In this document: piece after piece, positions 1 to 7,993 of the stretch | How positions within the stretch are numbered: position 1 is the stretch's first letter | Layout: every line of letters starts with the position of its first letter | NCBI GenBank assembly: GCA_905193725.1 | Contig: CAJJPW010000030.1 | Span: forward strand, 1-13,633 | DNA: 13,633 nt | From: an uncultured Eubacteriales bacterium | Lineage (GTDB): Bacteria; Bacillota; Clostridia; Christensenellales; Christensenellaceae | Reading direction: 5' to 3' | Program-made: the position numbers and the translations under genes | Notes under the pieces: model-generated | What the model was told of the DNA's origin: nothing | The model's input: only the letters and a program-made list of their open reading frames with translations | The model's database searches: none

Positions 1-2
1 CC

Positions 3-152
3 ATATTGGCAGTTTACACTATGGGCGACGGCCCGAGTGAATATCGCAATTTGCGGTTATGCCTTTTGCTTGAAAACCTTGATTTCATAGGCTTTTGGGC
101 CCTTCTATTGTCTATTGCCTGCAGGAAGAGCAATAGCCTGCCGCCGAGCTGA
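3..152 (+). other. Unidentified open frame at the window edge
   Basis: A frame is open from the first bases to a TGA at 150-152 and encodes about 49 residues, including a leucine-rich stretch (CLLLENLDF) and ending SNSLPPS. No start codon can be assigned because the frame enters from outside the window. The opposite strand is also open over much of the same stretch, so coding potential alone does not decide the strand. I do not recognise the product. It may be the tail of a gene, a repeat-derived spurious frame, or non-coding sequence next to the hairpin that overlaps its end. Confidence 0.2.
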
Positions 153-188
153 CCCTTAAAGAAGACGAATGGCAACGGGCTATTTTTT
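132..188 (+). terminator. Possible rho-independent terminator
   Basis: AATAGCC (132-138) followed by TGCC can pair with GGCA (171-174) and GGCTATT (178-184), with a 3-nt bulge, enclosing a loop of about 28 nt. The right arm runs straight into a T-tract (183-188). This fits a terminator for something read on the plus strand from outside the window. The large loop makes it weaker than a classic intrinsic terminator. Confidence 0.35.
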
Positions 189-228
189 GTTTCTCTCGCT
201 ATCGTTTATAAACCGTTTCCCCACTTGT

Positions 229-432
229 TTAGTTTTTCCTGGTAGGCTTAACGTTTACATCTGGGCGGATAGTGCCGTCAATTTCGCCGTGCTCCTGCTC
301 AAAGGCTTTGATGTTTTCCCGAATCAGCACCAAAATATGACTGTTGACGGAACGCCCCTCATAGTCAGCCACAAAGCCCAGCTTCTTCAGCATTTCTTCC
401 TCTATGCGAATAGACACACTCTTAATCGCCAT
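229..432 (-). CDS. Ribbon-helix-helix (Arc/CopG-like) DNA-binding protein
   Basis: A 67-residue protein with the layout of a ribbon-helix-helix regulator: a short N-terminal strand (residues 2-9, KSVSIRI), then a helix with EEMLKKLGFVADYEGRS, a turn containing the S-V-N-S element, and a second helix (HILVLIRENIKAFEQ). Such proteins bind DNA as dimers through the N-terminal strand and often act as antitoxins or as regulators on plasmids and integrative elements. An AGGTGA ribosome binding site lies just upstream of the ATG at 432. No toxin gene is adjacent in the same direction. The divergent gene at 551 and the inverted repeat between them suggest that it represses its own promoter and possibly the neighbour's. 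The C-terminal tail (DVNVKPTRKN) is polar. The fold is clear; the specific target is not. Confidence 0.75.
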   Translation of the reverse strand: MAIKSVSIRIEEEMLKKLGFVADYEGRSVNSHILVLIRENIKAFEQEHGEIDGTIRPDVNVKPTRKN

Positions 433-491
433 AAAATCACCTCAATAGATATATTGTGTGTTTATTTTATGGCTACTATGGGGTAAAATGT

Positions 492-520
492 TTTAAATAG
501 ATATACTATATATCTATAAT
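492..520 (+). promoter_or_regulatory. Possible promoter of the SLOG gene
   Basis: A perfect -10 hexamer TATAAT lies at 515-520, about 30 bp ahead of the GTG at 551. The matching -35 is poor (TTTAAA at 492-497, 17-bp spacing). The inverted repeat at 497-517 fills the spacer, so a protein bound there would block this promoter. Confidence 0.4.
497..517. promoter_or_regulatory. AT-rich inverted repeat, candidate RHH operator
   Basis: ATAGATATA (497-505), a 3-bp spacer CTA and TATATCTAT (509-517) form a perfect inverted repeat. A third copy of ATAGATATA lies at 445-453, just ahead of the ribbon-helix-helix gene start. Paired short half-sites between divergent genes, one encoding an RHH protein, are the usual setting for RHH autoregulation. 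Binding is inferred. Confidence 0.5.
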
Positions 521-550
521 GAATTTGCTATGTGTCTGGGGTATTAAAAG

Positions 551-892
551 GTGAAAGTAGCTATTGTGGGTTCTAGAGGATTGAAGGTTTTAAATCTGAG
601 AAAATATCTGCCGGACGGTATGACTGAAATTGTATCAGGAGGTGCAAAAAGAATCGATACTTGCGCAAAAGAGTACGCAACCTCTAACGGCATCAAGCTG
701 ACAGAATATTTACCCGAATATGAAAAGTACGGAAGATCCGCTCCGTTGAAACGCAACATCACCATCATAGAGTATGCCGATCTGGTGTTGGCTTTTTGGG
801 ATGGGGCCTCCTATGGAACAAAGTTTGTGATTGACAATTGTAAAAGCCGCGGTATTCCCGTCAAAGTATTTATATCTACCGGTCGTAATTGA
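551..892 (+). CDS. SLOG-family (YpsA/DUF2493-like) nucleotide-binding protein
   Basis: A 113-residue protein starting MKVAIVGSRG, the first strand and glycine-rich loop of the SLOG/DprA-like Rossmann fold. It continues with SGGAKRIDTCAKEYA (the GGA[K/R]G.D-type motif), RNITIIEYADLVLAFWDG (R-N ... D motif) and GTKFVIDNCKSRGIPV. SLOG proteins bind nucleotides or nucleotide-derived ligands and are common in phages, plasmids and defence or conflict systems; their exact ligand is usually unknown. The GTG start is chosen because it places the conserved motif at the extreme N-terminus; the ribosome binding site is weak (TGGGG near 536-540). It is divergent from the RHH regulator gene and probably shares regulatory DNA with it. 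No effector domain or partner gene is present, so a defence role is not supported. Confidence 0.8.
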   Translation: MKVAIVGSRGLKVLNLRKYLPDGMTEIVSGGAKRIDTCAKEYATSNGIKLTEYLPEYEKYGRSAPLKRNITIIEYADLVLAFWDGASYGTKFVIDNCKSRGIPVKVFISTGRN

Positions 893-1298
893 CCATATAA
901 TTTTAGGCAATTTACATATATGGTAAAATGTATCAATTCTACTCTTTTCCGTTTGACACTGCTGTTTGTTAGAGAGAATTGTACTCACTAAAAAAATGGG
1001 GCATTATATAGGCCAAACAATGAAATGCGGATGGCGATATTCTACAAAGGAACAATGCTTGCTGTTCGGAGGAGTTCAAAGGGTTGCAAGCGGATAGTGA
1101 GAAGTTTGGAATCGACGTCGAGTACTAAAAATATGTCTCTTGTCCTAGATCTTCTCTAATATGGAGGATGAGTCAGCTACTTACCTTCTGCAAGACAAAA
1201 AATATAGCTCCAAAAATACGCGATATCCTTTTTTCACAAACTCATTAAAAGAGGGCCTTTACATTGAAAAGTTCAGCGCGTCAAGGAGAGAATTATCA
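893..1298. other. Gene-poor stretch with possible gene remnants
   Basis: About 400 bp with no convincing gene. Two short frames were examined. One spans 1024-1128 on the plus strand (34 codons, no start, follows a stop, ends FGIDVEY) and looks like a protein C-terminus. The other spans 1161-1313 (ATG, 50 codons, no ribosome binding site). A fair AAGGAG site at 1284-1289 precedes an 11-codon frame at 1301 that leads nowhere. Together these look like decayed gene ends in an accessory region. A hairpin of ACCATATA (892-899) with TATATGGT (917-924) lacks a T-tract. Confidence 0.3.
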
Positions 1299-2009
1299 CT
1301 ATGGCTGAGATAAACTGGAGCTTTGGGGATCGATAAACCGGTAAAGAAAATCCTTGGCCTCCTGTGCATAATCAATGTGGATGCGAGGCGTGGCCAAAAC
1401 ATCTATAGGGGCGGCTTTAGGATCGGCAAGCACCAAGACTTTGGTGGGTGCTCCCTCCTGCAAGGCACAGAGGTCTTCTCCATAAAAACTTCTATCAATG
1501 CCCAGATGCCGACAGAGCTTACCTGGGCCTGCCAGTAGCTTTTGCTGTGCTTTAGGCGTAAGAGGGGATTTCGCCTTGCGGCGGGCAGTCATTTGGGAAA
1601 GGCCAAATACTGGCTCAGCTGCCCGAATGAGTATGGCGTGGGGGATCTCTGGCCCAGCTGCCACAATATTAAAACAATAGTACATGCCGTAGATCAGATA
1701 TACATAGACTTTACCACCTATACCATACATCACTTTACAGCGGCCATTGGGGTCTCCCTTCCAGGAATGGGCGGCTTTATCCGCTTTGCCCAAATATGCC
1801 TCTGTCTCTACTATGCGGCAGAGTGTATAATCTGGAAGACCAATGACCTCTACAATGCGGTTTTGTTCATCCAAGCGAATCTGCTGAGTGGAGACAGGCG
1901 CGGAAAACACCGCTAAATAAGTGCCCACTAAATTGTGAGCACAACATAGCGTGTCCTGTAAATAAAAATTTCGGTCTAAAACCTGCTTTCCGAGCAATGT
2001 CTCTGCCAT
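1299..2009 (-). CDS. aag: DNA-3-methyladenine glycosylase (AAG/MPG family)
   Basis: A 236-residue base-excision repair enzyme that removes alkylated purines such as 3-methyladenine and hypoxanthine. The N-terminus has the family's LGKQVLDRNFYLQDTL segment. The catalytic region CRIVETEAYLG (residues 64-74) carries the glutamate that activates water (E70), followed by HSW, then VYVYLIYGMYYCFNIV, matching the family's Y.Y.IYGM..C.N motif. ILIRAAEPV and the later AGPGKLCRHLGID segment (the GPGKL..A.GI motif) complete the family pattern. Length is normal for bacterial AAG. A short insertion at about residues 36-60 separates the N-terminal part from the catalytic strand. The ribosome binding site is poor (GGAAG). 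The gene begins 18 bp after the methyltransferase stop, so the two are probably co-transcribed; a functional link is not obvious. Confidence 0.9.
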   Translation of the reverse strand: MAETLLGKQVLDRNFYLQDTLCCAHNLVGTYLAVFSAPVSTQQIRLDEQNRIVEVIGLPDYTLCRIVETEAYLGKADKAAHSWKGDPNGRCKVMYGIGGKVYVYLIYGMYYCFNIVAAGPEIPHAILIRAAEPVFGLSQMTARRKAKSPLTPKAQQKLLAGPGKLCRHLGIDRSFYGEDLCALQEGAPTKVLVLADPKAAPIDVLATPRIHIDYAQEAKDFLYRFIDPQSSSLSQP

Positions 2010-2027
2010 ATCTGCTGCTTCCGCTTT

Positions 2028-3101
2028 TTAGTGTATCGTGGCATATAGGTTGATATCCCAAGCGGGCAGGGAAGGGTGTTTTCTCATATAGATTTTATAT
2101 TGTGGGCAAATACTCTTGATATAAATGGGCAGCTCATACAGGTCTCTAGAGCGATGGTATGCGGACACAATGAGCTTGGGGCGGCAATTGACTAGTGTAT
2201 GTTTAGCGCCTTCTAGTGCCTTTTTTTCTACCCCTTCTACATCCAACTTAATTAATGTAACTGGATCTTCGCCGATGATATTATCGATGGTATTCACCTG
2301 AATCTCCACATTTCCATTTTGATTGATACAGGAATTCCTCCCAGCAGCGCTGCAAAAGGAAATTTCACATTGCTTATTATACACCCCGATATTGAGCAAA
2401 TTGATATCTTGGGCGACCAATTCTCCAATATTGTTGCAAAGCTTTTGATAATTTTTGATATCCGGCTCTAGCGCGATAATCTCCCGATAATTATTGTCTG
2501 TCTGGCGGAGGAACTCAAAGATCGTGTCGGCATCATAAGCGCCGGCATCTAAATAACTTTCGTTAGCTGTCAACTTTAAGATATTGTCAAATGCCTCTTT
2601 TTTGTCCGTTTCGCAGTCCAACAAGTACTGGATTTTTCCGCTGATTTTATAGTTGACGATGTTTTCGTAAACTTTTCGGGATTGGCTGTCTGCCAACATG
2701 TGATACGCCTTTTCCATCTCCGCGCTGTTATCCCTGACAAACTCCAGGTCAAAAATATGATGCCCAAAAAGGGGCACATCAGGGGCGTACAGTTCATGGG
2801 CACGATTGAGCTCCTTGATGTGCTCGATCACAGAGGGAATGGAAGAGCCAAAGCCTAATACGATGATAAAGTCGTCAAACTGTTTTTTGATCTCGTCATA
2901 TGTCAATACAGAATAGCCATGAAAACTCTGCCCCCGTACGAAGTCGTCGCTGGCAAATACTCCGGCAATGGATATGCCATACTCAGAAAATACATCGAGA
3001 ATTTTATCGGCACCATTGCCGGTACCATAGAGAACGATAGGTTTTTTTGCAGCTGACAATTGCTTCCATACGCTGGTATACTCTTGAATAAAACTTAGCA
3101 T
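2028..3101 (-). CDS. FkbM-family SAM-dependent methyltransferase with N-terminal Rossmann-like domain
   Basis: A protein of 357 residues from the preferred ATG at 3101. A GTG three codons upstream (3110) is also possible, but the AGGTGA ribosome binding site overlaps it and is well spaced for the ATG. Residues about 20-110 form a dinucleotide-binding-like domain with YGTGNGADK and later VLGFGSS, as seen in front of several glycan-modifying enzymes. The C-terminal half has the FkbM methyltransferase signature: SAM motif I LDAGAYDADT (about 184-193), the acidic EPD (about 212-214) and KLDVEGVE (about 285-292). FkbM enzymes O-methylate sugars or polyketides; here a surface glycan is a reasonable but unproven substrate. 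No glycosyltransferases are nearby, so the substrate cannot be deduced. It leads an operon with the downstream glycosylase. Confidence 0.85.
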   Translation of the reverse strand: MLSFIQEYTSVWKQLSAAKKPIVLYGTGNGADKILDVFSEYGISIAGVFASDDFVRGQSFHGYSVLTYDEIKKQFDDFIIVLGFGSSIPSVIEHIKELNRAHELYAPDVPLFGHHIFDLEFVRDNSAEMEKAYHMLADSQSRKVYENIVNYKISGKIQYLLDCETDKKEAFDNILKLTANESYLDAGAYDADTIFEFLRQTDNNYREIIALEPDIKNYQKLCNNIGELVAQDINLLNIGVYNKQCEISFCSAAGRNSCINQNGNVEIQVNTIDNIIGEDPVTLIKLDVEGVEKKALEGAKHTLVNCRPKLIVSAYHRSRDLYELPIYIKSICPQYKIYMRKHPSLPAWDINLYATIH

Positions 3102-3127
3102 AATTATCACCTAATCTGTTTTGATAA

Positions 3128-3156
3128 AATATATAGTAGCATATTTTATGTGTCAG
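3128..3156 (-). promoter_or_regulatory. Promoter of the methyltransferase-glycosylase operon
   Basis: Read on the minus strand, CTGACA (3151-3156) and TATATT (3128-3133) are separated by exactly 17 bp and lie about 30 bp ahead of the start codon. It is a good sigma-A-type match, downstream of the groEL terminator, so this operon has its own transcription start. Confidence 0.55.
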
Positions 3157-3250
3157 ATAAAGACATGAATCGCAAAAAAAAATTGCAAAAACTGCCATTT
3201 TTTTATTGTTTTCTGGCGAAAATCGGCAAAAAAGCAGAAAATAAGCAAAG

Positions 3251-3283
3251 TAAAAAGGCCAGTGGAACAATTCCACTGGCCTT
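3251..3283 (-). terminator. Rho-independent terminator of groESL
   Basis: A perfect 13-bp inverted repeat (3255-3267 with 3271-3283, sequence AAGGCCAGTGGAA and its complement) with a 3-nt loop. On the minus strand the right arm is followed by TTTTTA. It is placed 20 bp after the ancestral groEL stop (3304-3306), exactly where the groESL transcript should end. Confidence 0.9.
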
Positions 3284-3284
3284 A

Positions 3285-4961
<1,677 letters not shown>

Positions 4962-4966
4962 CTAAA

Positions 4967-5325
<359 letters not shown>

Positions 5326-5334
5326 CATAACTAT

Positions 5335-5363
5335 ATAATATAAATAGGGAGGCAAAAGTGCAA
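5335..5363 (-). promoter_or_regulatory. Sigma-A promoter of groESL
   Basis: Read on the minus strand, TTGCAC (5358-5363) and TATTAT (5335-5340) are spaced by 17 bp, immediately upstream of the CIRCE element. The predicted start falls at the edge of CIRCE, as in other HrcA-controlled groE operons. Confidence 0.85.
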
Positions 5364-5493
5364 ATAGGAAAATAACTTAAATTTTACATTATACTTAAAT
5401 AAATCAAAATTATCTAGTTTATGCTATCTATTTTTAGCTTTTTCTTCTATTTACATTAAATTTTATAAATTGTATTTAAATTCGCGAGAAATA

Positions 5494-5502
5494 TGATATA
5501 AT
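5494..5502 (+). promoter_or_regulatory. Extended -10 promoter for the dCMP deaminase operon
   Basis: TGATATAAT gives a perfect -10 hexamer (5497-5502) with an upstream TG, the extended -10 form, in a very AT-rich region about 70 bp ahead of the gene. No good -35 lies at the standard distance (TATTTA at 5473-5478 is the closest), which is typical of extended -10 promoters. The rest of 5341-5573 is AT-rich with no other feature seen. Confidence 0.5.
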
Positions 5503-5573
5503 ATTAAAAATATCAAAATCAATGAGTGAATTTCAGACATTTAACATCTTGCAGTACGTTGGAGGAACAAAAA

Positions 5574-6023
5574 ATGGATAAATGGGACAAGCGTTTTATG
5601 GAGCTCACCTTTCAAATTGCTCAGTGGTCGAGTTGTTACAAATCCAATCGTAGCATTGGAGCGATTATCGTAAAGAATAAGCGGATTTTAACCACCGGAT
5701 ATAATGGCGCGCCCAGCGGACTTCCCAGCTGCAAAGAGAGGGGAGAATGCCTAAGAGTCAAGCTGGGAATTGAGTCTGGCACCAAGCAGGAACTGTGCTA
5801 TGCTATCCATGCGGAGCAAAATGCCATCATCCAAGCGGCAAAGCTGGGGGTCTCCATTGAGGGCGCTACCCTATACTGCACCAATTTCCCATGTGCTATT
5901 TGCGCCAAGATGATGATCAATGCGGGAATTAAAAGGCTGATCTATAAATACGATTATCCAGATGAATTCTCCAAAGAGCTGCTGAGCATGTCTGACATGG
6001 AGGTAGTAAAATACGAGGAATAG
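5574..6023 (+). CDS. dCMP deaminase (ComEB-like zinc deaminase)
   Basis: A 149-residue cytidine/deoxycytidylate deaminase-family enzyme that converts dCMP to dUMP, supplying thymidylate synthase. Zinc and catalytic residues are visible: H79-A-E81 (HAEQNAI) and P106-C107-x-x-C110 (PCAICAKMM). The upstream GYNGAPSGLPSC segment (residues 42-53) is typical of dCMP deaminases rather than of tRNA or free-cytidine deaminases. The ATG at 5574 is preferred over one 48 bp upstream because GGAGG (5561-5565) sits at the right distance and homologues start at this position. The next gene begins 122 bp downstream with its own hairpin and ribosome binding site, so co-transcription is possible but not certain. 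Confidence 0.9.
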   Translation: MDKWDKRFMELTFQIAQWSSCYKSNRSIGAIIVKNKRILTTGYNGAPSGLPSCKERGECLRVKLGIESGTKQELCYAIHAEQNAIIQAAKLGVSIEGATLYCTNFPCAICAKMMINAGIKRLIYKYDYPDEFSKELLSMSDMEVVKYEE

Positions 6024-6104
6024 GCAAACCTTTGGGTGTTTTATAGAATAGAGCAAAGATTTTGCCGGCGGGGCATGTCATATATGGAGCTTTGTCCACA
6101 TATG

Positions 6105-6139
6105 TATAGGTATAACAATATCGGTTACCTATAAGGAGG
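6105..6139 (+). promoter_or_regulatory. Hairpin or dyad directly abutting the SPOR-gene ribosome binding site
   Basis: TATAGGT (6105-6111) pairs with ACCTATA (6127-6133), and AAC with GTT inside it across a 2-nt bulge, leaving a 7-nt loop. The right arm ends directly at AGGAGG (6134-6139). It could be an RNA hairpin affecting translation or stability, or a DNA operator. It has no T-tract, so it is not a terminator. Confidence 0.4.
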
Positions 6140-6145
6140 AGCAAA

Positions 6146-7051
6146 ATGAGACAGTCCCGAAGTCCATATACCAAAGAAAGCTACAACAAAAAATCCAATA
6201 AGCCTAAGATATTTGCTGTCATCGTCGTGTTAGGCATATTGGTGTATATTTTAAGCTCTGGTACAGTGGGGAAGTTCATCAGTGACCAAATTATCACCCC
6301 AGTGGCGAACTTCTTCACGGGGGAAGAAAGTGAGCAGCCCCGAGCAGAGGAGAGCCCATCGCCCAGCCCATCTGCTACGGAATCAGAAAAAGAGGGACAG
6401 GCGGACAGTCAAAATGTGGTATCGAAAACCATTGAGCTCCCTCAAAATGCCTATTTTGCGCTGCAAATGGGAGTTTTTAATAATGAACAAAATGCCCAAG
6501 ACGCTGCAGAACAATTAAGGCAACAGGGTGGAGCAGGGTATATCTTGGAAGACGGTGGGCAGTACCGAGTGCTCATGAGTGCGTACCATACCCAGGAAGA
6601 AGCCCAGACGGTAAAGGAGAGACTGCAAAGTGAGGGGATGGATACCTCTATTTACGAGTTCACCTCAGCGGCGACTAGTTTTAACGTCAAAGGAGCAGAG
6701 ACCTATGTAGTCATTATAGAAGAGGTCTTTGGATCTTTGCCCACGTTGATCCAAGAGGTCTATGATCTTTCCATTGCGTTAGATCAAGGGCAAATGGATT
6801 TGGAGGCGGCAAATGAGAGCCTCAATACATTGATTACTAGCATAAATGAGCAAAACGAACAGTTGAGTACGATAGGAAGTAATAGTGATAACGAAGTGGT
6901 AGCGAGCCTCTTGGGAGCGGTAAGTAGTACAAAACAATTGCTGGATACTGCTGCGAAGGCGACTACAGTGGCTGAAATGTCTACGCAGCTCAAGTATATT
7001 CAGATTCAGTTGATCGATCAGTATCTTGGGGTAATAGGGCAAATTGAATGA
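6146..7051 (+). CDS. Membrane-anchored SPOR-domain protein
   Basis: A 301-residue protein. A basic N-terminus (residues 1-21) is followed by one hydrophobic segment (about 22-38, IFAVIVVLGILVYIL), giving a single-pass anchor with the rest outside the cytoplasm. A linker rich in Glu, Ser and Pro (about 66-90) leads to a SPOR domain (about 103-172: YFALQMGVFNNEQNA ... GYILEDGGQYRVLMSAYHTQEEAQ), the fold that binds denuded peptidoglycan glycan strands at division or sporulation septa. The C-terminal third (about 180-301) is predicted helical, Gln/Glu/Leu-rich, possibly coiled coil, without a recognised domain. It is preceded by a perfect AGGAGG. It is probably a cell-wall or division protein; the link to the hydrogenase genes that follow after 58 bp is positional only. 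Confidence 0.8.
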   Translation: MRQSRSPYTKESYNKKSNKPKIFAVIVVLGILVYILSSGTVGKFISDQIITPVANFFTGEESEQPRAEESPSPSPSATESEKEGQADSQNVVSKTIELPQNAYFALQMGVFNNEQNAQDAAEQLRQQGGAGYILEDGGQYRVLMSAYHTQEEAQTVKERLQSEGMDTSIYEFTSAATSFNVKGAETYVVIIEEVFGSLPTLIQEVYDLSIALDQGQMDLEAANESLNTLITSINEQNEQLSTIGSNSDNEVVASLLGAVSSTKQLLDTAAKATTVAEMSTQLKYIQIQLIDQYLGVIGQIE

Positions 7052-7109
7052 TGAAGTTCGATGAACTTTTAATAAAGAAATAGCGTTTTTATAAAGGAGG
7101 CGATATGTA

Positions 7110-7466
7110 GTGAAAGTAAGTGAGGTGGCGGCTTTTCTGGAGGCGGACGTGTTTTGCGGAAAAGAACATTTAGATATGGATGTGTACTGCGCTTGCGGTG
7201 CAGACTTAATGAGCGATGTATTGGCTTTTGTCAAGCACGATGCCATTTTGCTGACAGGGCTGGTGAATCCCCATGTGATTCGCACGGCGGATATGATGGA
7301 TATTAAAGTCGTGGTCTTTGTCCGTGGAAAAATTCCCACAGACGATGTGTTAGAAATTGCAAAAGAAAAAGAGATTGTGATCCTATCCACAGGCATGACG
7401 ATGTTTACAGCTTGTGGAACTCTCTTTAAAGAAGGCCTGATCGGAGGTTGGAAAGAAGAGGGTTAA
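7110..7466 (+). CDS. DRTGG-domain protein (hydrogenase-cluster type)
   Basis: A 118-residue protein resembling small stand-alone DRTGG-domain proteins: MKVSEVAAFLEADVFCG at the N-terminus, ACGADLMSDVLAFVKHDAILLTG, PHVIRTADMMDIKVVVFVRGK and EIAKEKEIVILSTGMTMFTACGTLF. DRTGG domains are thought to be ligand-binding regulatory modules, also found in CBS-domain proteins and phosphotransacetylases. The exact ligand is unknown. A GTG start follows AAAGGAGG (7093-7100). It opens the hydrogenase-associated cluster and is followed after 6 bp by the ATPase gene, so the two are surely co-transcribed. A second member of the same family lies at 9309. Confidence 0.75.
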   Translation: MKVSEVAAFLEADVFCGKEHLDMDVYCACGADLMSDVLAFVKHDAILLTGLVNPHVIRTADMMDIKVVVFVRGKIPTDDVLEIAKEKEIVILSTGMTMFTACGTLFKEGLIGGWKEEG

Positions 7467-7472
7467 TGAATT

Positions 7473-7916
7473 GTGAGGACCTTGATTTTTGATGGAGAGA
7501 ATATTGTGTATAAAGAGATATTTAAGGTAAAAGGCGGGGACTTTGCAGCTGCTGGAGAGGTTTCCGGAAAGATCAAGCAGATTTTGAAAAAACTGGGCAT
7601 CGATGCGGCACTAATCAGGAGGATTGCCATTGTCTCCTATGAAGCAGAGCTCAATATGGTAATTCATAGCTTTGGGGGCGAAATGCGCCTCTATTTAGAA
7701 GAAGACCAAATCAGGATTGTCTGTGAAGATACAGGTCCTGGAATACCGGACATTCAACTGGCTATGAAAGAAGGATACTCTACGGCGCCAGATAGCGTAC
7801 GAATGATGGGGTTTGGTGCGGGCATGGGCCTGCCCAATATGAATAAAAACAGCGACGAACTGAAAATCACGTCTGACTCTAATGGAACGGTGATTGACAT
7901 GATTTTTCATTTATAA
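7473..7916 (+). CDS. RsbW/SpoIIAB-like HATPase (anti-sigma-type serine kinase fold)
   Basis: A 147-residue stand-alone GHKL ATPase domain. The N-box E57-x-x-x-N61 (YEAELNMVIHS), the G1 box D86-x-G-x-G (EDTGPGIPD) and the G2 region GFGAGMGLPNM (113-123) are all present, so ATP binding is likely. There is no histidine phosphoacceptor or membrane segment, as in anti-sigma serine kinases rather than two-component kinases. The GTG start has AAGAGGG about 10 bp upstream. Members of this family occur next to sensory [FeFe]-hydrogenases in many Clostridia. I infer that it passes a signal from the hydrogenase-like protein to an unknown partner; no sigma factor or STAS-domain antagonist is present here. 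Confidence 0.8.
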   Translation: MRTLIFDGENIVYKEIFKVKGGDFAAAGEVSGKIKQILKKLGIDAALIRRIAIVSYEAELNMVIHSFGGEMRLYLEEDQIRIVCEDTGPGIPDIQLAMKEGYSTAPDSVRMMGFGAGMGLPNMNKNSDELKITSDSNGTVIDMIFHL

Positions 7917-7993
7917 TACTATTTTTTATCAAACAACGTGAAAAAATAGACAAAATTTATATGGAAAAATAAGGCTAATGGAGGTGACTGGAT

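Noticed and set aside
892..924. ACCATATA/TATATGGT hairpin after the SLOG gene, as a terminator
   Set aside because: AT-rich stem with a 17-nt loop, followed by AAAATG rather than T residues.
7054..7068. Hairpin AAGTTC-GAT-GAACTT after the SPOR gene, as a terminator
   Set aside because: Six mostly AT pairs, a 3-nt loop and no clean T-tract; too weak to call a terminator.
6779..7396. Minus-strand 205-codon frame over the SPOR and DRTGG genes
   Set aside because: It is antisense to two well-supported genes, has no ribosome binding site and shows no recognisable domain.
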